Assembly: GCA_947455875.1 (NCBI GenBank)
Contig: CANGSD010000055.1
Coordinates: forward strand, 1 to 7,214
Source: Comamonadaceae bacterium
GTDB lineage: Bacteria; Pseudomonadota; Gammaproteobacteria; Burkholderiales; Burkholderiaceae
Direction of reading: 5' to 3'
DNA: 7,214 bases
Shown: in pieces, positions 6,091-7,214 of the stretch
Layout: every line of letters begins with the position of its first letter
Numbering within the stretch: position 1 is the first letter of the stretch
Translations under genes and position numbers: made by a program
Notes under the pieces: generated by a model
What the model was told of the DNA's origin: nothing
Databases searched by the model: none
The model's input: only the letters and a program-made list of their open reading frames with translations

Positions 6091-6642
6091 CGGGAGTTTT
6101 CTCCCTTGACCGACCTAGAAAAATTCTTTCCCACAATCGATGATGCGCGCGAAGTACTCAGACGTCAGGCGAGGGCGAAGGATTATTCGCAAGCAGAAAT
6201 CGACGCGTGGCTCGCCTCGGACGACACCCTGATCCAGCTAATGGAAAAGGAAAACCGATGGCTCCGTGAGACTCCACCCGGAGAGGGGTCGGGTGTGGTG
6301 GCCCTGTATTTCATGGAGCGTGGCTACGCCCTCAGAAATGTGCCTACGCACCTGCGGTCTTATCGGGTCTGCTTGGAGGCGACCAGCGGCCTTAGGTCCG
6401 GGCCGGATCGCCTGCACTACGTGCCCGCCGCTCACCGCACGCCAGAGCTTGTTCGCGCTGCAGTGAGCAAGCATCCCGACGCGATCCGCTTTCTCGACGA
6501 CGAGCAGCGCACGATCGAGCTGTACGAGCTTGCTGGAGAGCGGGCTGACTTCGAGACGTTTCGCAAGCTGCCCGTCACGCAGCAGGTGGCGGCAGATCCA
6601 CGGTACCAATCGGTGTTGGAGCGACTTCAGAAGCAGGCCTGA
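5704..6642 (+). CDS. Putative effector-like protein with F-box-like segment and DUF4116-like repeats
   Basis: No experimentally known homologue is recognised. The 312-aa product has a low-complexity Ser/Ala/Pro/Thr/Gln-rich N-terminus (1-56) with no acidic residue before Asp24, as in type III secretion leaders. Residues 62-106 (FAALPRVLLEIIAADASD, then a leucine-rich stretch to ARTWAF) resemble an F-box: LP-x-x-LL-x-x-I followed by a helix and a Trp. Residues 107-200 are charged and helical with no family I recognise. Residues 208-277 contain about three degenerate modules of 24-29 residues (ALRNVPTHLRSYRVCLEA; LHYVPAAHRTPELVRAAV; AIRFLDDEQRTIELYELA), matching the VP-x-x-LRT-x-EL-x-x-AV pattern of DUF4116 repeats. 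No signal peptide or membrane segment is present. The start at 5704 is conserved in the downstream paralogue with an AGG 9 nt upstream; the reading frame extends to a TTG at 5581 (353 aa). An extracellular or host-targeted role is inferred, not shown. Confidence 0.72.
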   Translation: MFSSSSAAQFAPSSSATAPRAAVDSAPDAPSTGLGARTATPVPVQQQARERKSWSSAAEAHFAALPRVLLEIIAADASDTLEEAQALLGALARVQQVDDKVARTWAFNPVSQKRMQKENPRLGPLGKLLREFSPLTDLEKFFPTIDDAREVLRRQARAKDYSQAEIDAWLASDDTLIQLMEKENRWLRETPPGEGSGVVALYFMERGYALRNVPTHLRSYRVCLEATSGLRSGPDRLHYVPAAHRTPELVRAAVSKHPDAIRFLDDEQRTIELYELAGERADFETFRKLPVTQQVAADPRYQSVLERLQKQA

Positions 6643-6710
6643 CCCTTTGGGGCTTTACCGCTTCGGCCAGTGGTTGGTCGATCAGTGAGGCGCTGACGCT
6701 TGCCAGTTCA

Positions 6711-7180
6711 TGACACCGCGCGTCTCCATCGGCAACACGCGCACGGGCTCGGTTACACAGCCAGCCTTCCTCATCCCACCCAGGTGCACACCCATGCTCA
6801 CTTCAAGCTCCGCTGCCCAGTTTGCTCCTTCAAGTTCTGCTACGCCTACCCGTACTGCCGTGGATGCGGTCCCCGACGCGCCGTCCACGAGCCTGGGCGC
6901 GCGCACGGTGACGCCTGTGCCTGTGCAACAGCCGGTCCGAGACCTCAAATCGGGGTCGTCGGCTGCCGAGGCGCATTTTGCGGCGCTTCCGCGCGAGTTG
7001 TTGGAGATCATCGCCGCCGATGCAAGCGACACGCTCGAGGAAGCCCAAGCCGTCCTGGGCGCTTTGGCGCTAGTGCAGCAGGTGGATGACAAGGTGGCAC
7101 GCACCTGGGCGTTCGATCCGGTCAGCCAAAAACGGATGGAAAAGGAAAATCCGCGCCTCGGACCGCTCGGGCAGTTGCTC
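6711..7180 (+). repeat. Tandem duplication, copy B (shared 5' module)
   Basis: Second copy of the module at 5621-6090, same strand, no indels in the coding part. The two copies are separated by the unique 3' part of the first gene and about 70 bp of intergenic sequence (6643-6710), in which no terminator or promoter is evident. Confidence 0.9.
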
Positions 7181-7214
7181 CACAGTTTTTCTTATGAGAG
7201 AGCAATGAGGAATA
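6794..7214 (+). CDS. Paralogue of the preceding effector-like gene, 3' end beyond window
   Basis: 140 codons are visible and no stop is reached. Residues 1-130 align with the upstream gene with about 21 amino-acid differences; most (14) lie in the first 60 residues, whereas 71-86 are identical. The F-box-like segment here is closer to consensus (ALPRELLEII, with Glu instead of Val68). After GPLGQLLH the sequence (SFSYERAMRN) is unrelated to the first gene, so the C-terminal domain differs. The start matches the paralogue. An in-frame ATG at 6710 (MTPRVSIGN) would add 28 residues; the equivalent codon in the first copy is CTG, and upstream identity drops, so 6794 is preferred. Function is unknown; a second member of a modular secreted family is the working idea. 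Confidence 0.75.
   Translation, partial: MLTSSSAAQFAPSSSATPTRTAVDAVPDAPSTSLGARTVTPVPVQQPVRDLKSGSSAAEAHFAALPRELLEIIAADASDTLEEAQAVLGALALVQQVDDKVARTWAFDPVSQKRMEKENPRLGPLGQLLHSFSYERAMRN

Noticed and set aside
6643..6793. Rho-independent terminator or mobile-element end between the tandem genes
   Set aside because: Only a trivial CCC-TTT-GGG stem is present, with no T run, no terminal inverted repeats and no target-site duplication.

Overview
The window is GC-rich, with strong G/C third-position bias and long spurious antisense reading frames. The gene types and sequence style suggest a betaproteobacterium, probably Burkholderiales and perhaps Comamonadaceae. That placement is an inference from style, not from a marker gene. 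The first seven genes alternate strand at every step, so each looks like its own transcription unit or half of a divergent pair; no multi-gene operon is visible.

Left part (1-1946): a DLD/LDHD-type FAD-dependent D-lactate dehydrogenase (minus, cut by the window edge) is divergent from a PduO-type cobalamin adenosyltransferase (plus). The latter converges on a 60-residue DUF2256 zinc-ribbon-like protein (minus). These are ordinary chromosomal genes.

Middle part (1947-5572): an AT-rich promoter island with a 12-bp palindrome sits before a GSU2403-type nucleotidyltransferase-fold protein (plus). A ten-helix DMT/EamA transporter (minus) is divergent from a TetR-family regulator (plus), a classical regulator/exporter arrangement; the regulator may be translated from a leaderless transcript. 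A calcineurin-like metallophosphoesterase with a GTG start (minus) follows.

Right part (5573-7214): the most interesting segment. Two tandem plus-strand genes share an almost gap-free 5' module: about 387 bp of coding sequence at roughly 91% identity by hand count, plus about 85 bp upstream at roughly 70%. They then diverge abruptly at codon 130. The first (312 aa) has a Ser/Ala/Pro-rich N-terminus, an F-box-like segment (ALPR-x-LLEII) and degenerate DUF4116-like repeats near its C-terminus. The second runs off the window. The layout, a common N-terminal leader and small domain followed by different C-terminal modules, is that expected of a secreted-effector or polymorphic family built by terminal reassortment. 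No secretion machinery or Hrp-type promoter box is visible here, so the effector role is a hypothesis.

No tRNA, rRNA, CRISPR array, insertion sequence or transposase was recognised. No gene-free stretch exceeds 300 bases.
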